Assembly: GCF_900109705.1 (NCBI RefSeq) | Contig: NZ_FOAI01000022.1 | Coordinates: 1 to 33,671, forward strand | Direction of reading: 5' to 3' | Length of the DNA: 33,671 nt | From: Roseivivax marinus | Lineage (GTDB): Bacteria > Pseudomonadota > Alphaproteobacteria > Rhodobacterales > Rhodobacteraceae | Shown here: piece by piece, positions 32,662-33,671 of the stretch | Layout of the letters: the number at the start of each line of letters is the position of its first letter | Numbering within the stretch: position 1 is the first letter of the stretch | Notes under the pieces: model-generated | Told to the model about the DNA's origin: nothing | Seen by the model: only the letters and a program-made list of their open reading frames with translations | The model's database searches: none | Program-made: the position numbers and the translations under genes

Positions 32662-33564
32662 ATTTTCACCCCCCAATTTAACCCTCCTCACCTTCCTTTG
32701 AGCTAATTTCGTCACGCGCCAAACAGAACATACCACAATTATAGATACATATCCGTCTAACGCATAGTGCCATCCAAGATATACTGATCCAACGAGTATA
32801 ATTGCAGCGTACGCGCCTACGAAGGCACCAAGTATTTTTCGAGTATCAATAGCGGCGAGTGTTTGTAGTGTAACGACCGCTACGTGCATACTAGGCATTG
32901 CGGAAATGCCTGTGCCAAAACTGTTATTTCCATCGGCATAGGCACTCCAAAGATAATCAGAAACATCTCGTATTTTATCACCCGGTCCAGATGCGTATAC
33001 TTCAGACATCAACCTTTGGAAACGTGTACCCCCATAAATGGCTTCATAATATACAGGACCGACGGAACTCAATACAGTGGCCAGAACTGTACCGAGCAGT
33101 AAGAAACTCAAAGCGCAGGTCCACCAATACCTTTGCCTAAGCTCTCTATCATCACAAAATGCGACTGCAAAGAATCCCCCAACCCAGACCAATGCCCAAA
33201 TAGGGCCATAAGAAATGGCGATTGGCCATGCCGAAAATTTTGGTAACACTTGCTGGAGCACGAGTCCTGGCTCTGCTCCATGCAGCATATAATCTAGGTC
33301 TGCGATCATTGGATCGAGATAGAATGGCACGCTCTCTGGGATCATGAGTTTGAATGTGGTGAAGCCCGTGAGGCCCAAACACATGAAAAGCGCGGGCCAG
33401 AAAAAATTCCCTATCAGGCCAGTTATTGAGGTGACCAAAGATATTCTTTTTTGACGTCGCTTGACGATCAGGAAGATTGTCGCCAAGCAAACTATAACAG
33501 GAGCCAGCGCAATGAGCTGGTTTACATACATCGGAAATATCTCTGAGAAGGTATTCCAGTGCAA
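32638..33564 (-). CDS. PAP2-superfamily integral membrane protein 2, C-terminus altered by IS
   Basis: A 308-residue membrane protein with multiple hydrophobic segments (about 16-35, 46-72, 118-137, 147-170, 243-262, 272-285). The PAP2 motifs are AMPSMHVAV (222-230) and GSVYLGWHYALDGY (259-272). The spacing and the SMH/GWHY forms fit the PAP2_3 group, as in gene 30519-31505, but the two are quite different in sequence. The last seven residues (GFVVQRG) and the stop are encoded by the right inverted repeat of the IS903-like element, so the native end is lost. The frame opens at TTG 33564, only 14 bases from the left end of the IS5-family element at 33579; ATG 33531 is an alternative. Both ends are thus bounded by IS DNA and the native promoter is probably gone. 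Confidence 0.78.
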   Translation of the reverse strand: MHWNTFSEIFPMYVNQLIALAPVIVCLATIFLIVKRRQKRISLVTSITGLIGNFFWPALFMCLGLTGFTTFKLMIPESVPFYLDPMIADLDYMLHGAEPGLVLQQVLPKFSAWPIAISYGPIWALVWVGGFFAVAFCDDRELRQRYWWTCALSFLLLGTVLATVLSSVGPVYYEAIYGGTRFQRLMSEVYASGPGDKIRDVSDYLWSAYADGNNSFGTGISAMPSMHVAVVTLQTLAAIDTRKILGAFVGAYAAIILVGSVYLGWHYALDGYVSIIVVCSVWRVTKLAQRKVRRVKLGGENGFVVQRG

Positions 33565-33578
33565 GATAGCCGCAGTTA

Positions 33579-33671
33579 GGTCGTGTTGACAAAAGGGATT
33601 CCCCTCGGGCGTAGGGCATGATTCAAGCTGGCATCTGCGATGGAGACCAGCTTGGCACGAAACCTTATATC
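33579..33671 (+). mobile_element. Left end of an IS5-family (IS427-like) element, with start of its transposase
   Basis: ggtcgtgttgacaaaag from 33579 is the inverted partner of the right end at window position 92 (two or three mismatches), and TA precedes it (33577-33578). A frame starting at ATG 33640 reads METSLARNLIS and runs off the window; LARNLIS resembles the start of IS427-group transposases. The rest of the element is outside. Confidence 0.75.

Overview
The window looks like most or all of an accessory plasmid of a marine alphaproteobacterium, probably a roseobacter-type Rhodobacteraceae. Reasons: high-G+C coding DNA with strong third-position bias, an iteron-controlled RPA-type initiator, a ParA with a small partner, PHA phasins, several RTX proteins, FkbM and sulfotransferase genes, and many degraded alphaproteobacterial insertion sequences. 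Assignment is by recognition of protein sequences only; no search was run.

Layout. 1-92 is the right end of an IS5/IS427-like element and 33579-33671 is the left end of a similar one in the same orientation, each next to TA, so the two window ends may meet inside one IS copy of a circular plasmid of about 34-35 kb. 0.5-3.3 kb is the backbone: DnaA box, AT-rich repeats, two iteron arrays, repA, and a convergent parA/parB-like pair with a palindromic upstream region. 3.4-7.2 kb is accessory DNA: a small unknown gene, two almost identical phasin genes with PhaR-like operators, an IS66 remnant and an APH-type kinase between them, and a VapBC pair whose toxin is broken. 7.2-8.8 kb has no convincing gene but several strong palindromes. 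8.87-11.45 kb is one long frame resembling a piece of a giant phage or mobile-element protein with an HExxH motif, bounded by short direct repeats.

11.7-21.2 kb holds three RTX (calcium-binding repeat) proteins for type I secretion, interrupted by IS256, IS3 and IS5 remnants and by a SAM methyltransferase convergent with an Stf0-type sulfotransferase. 21.3-29.4 kb is a tight five-gene minus-strand operon: a 1112-residue glycosyltransferase (four N-terminal repeats, a WsaF-like GT4 part, a GT2 part), an uncharacterised 470-residue protein, a GT2 protein with an apparently truncated second domain, a sulfotransferase and an FkbM methyltransferase. This looks like a machine for a sulfated, O-methylated surface glycan; a link to the neighbouring RTX proteins (for example glycosylated adhesins or S-layer-like proteins) is a hypothesis from proximity only. 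29.5-33.6 kb has a serine resolvase with a res-like region, then two A+T-richer PAP2-superfamily membrane proteins separated by an IS903-like element whose transposase has three stop codons.

No tRNA, rRNA or CRISPR array was seen, and no type I secretion ATPase, PHA synthase or conjugation gene is present, so the RTX and phasin products must rely on functions encoded elsewhere.
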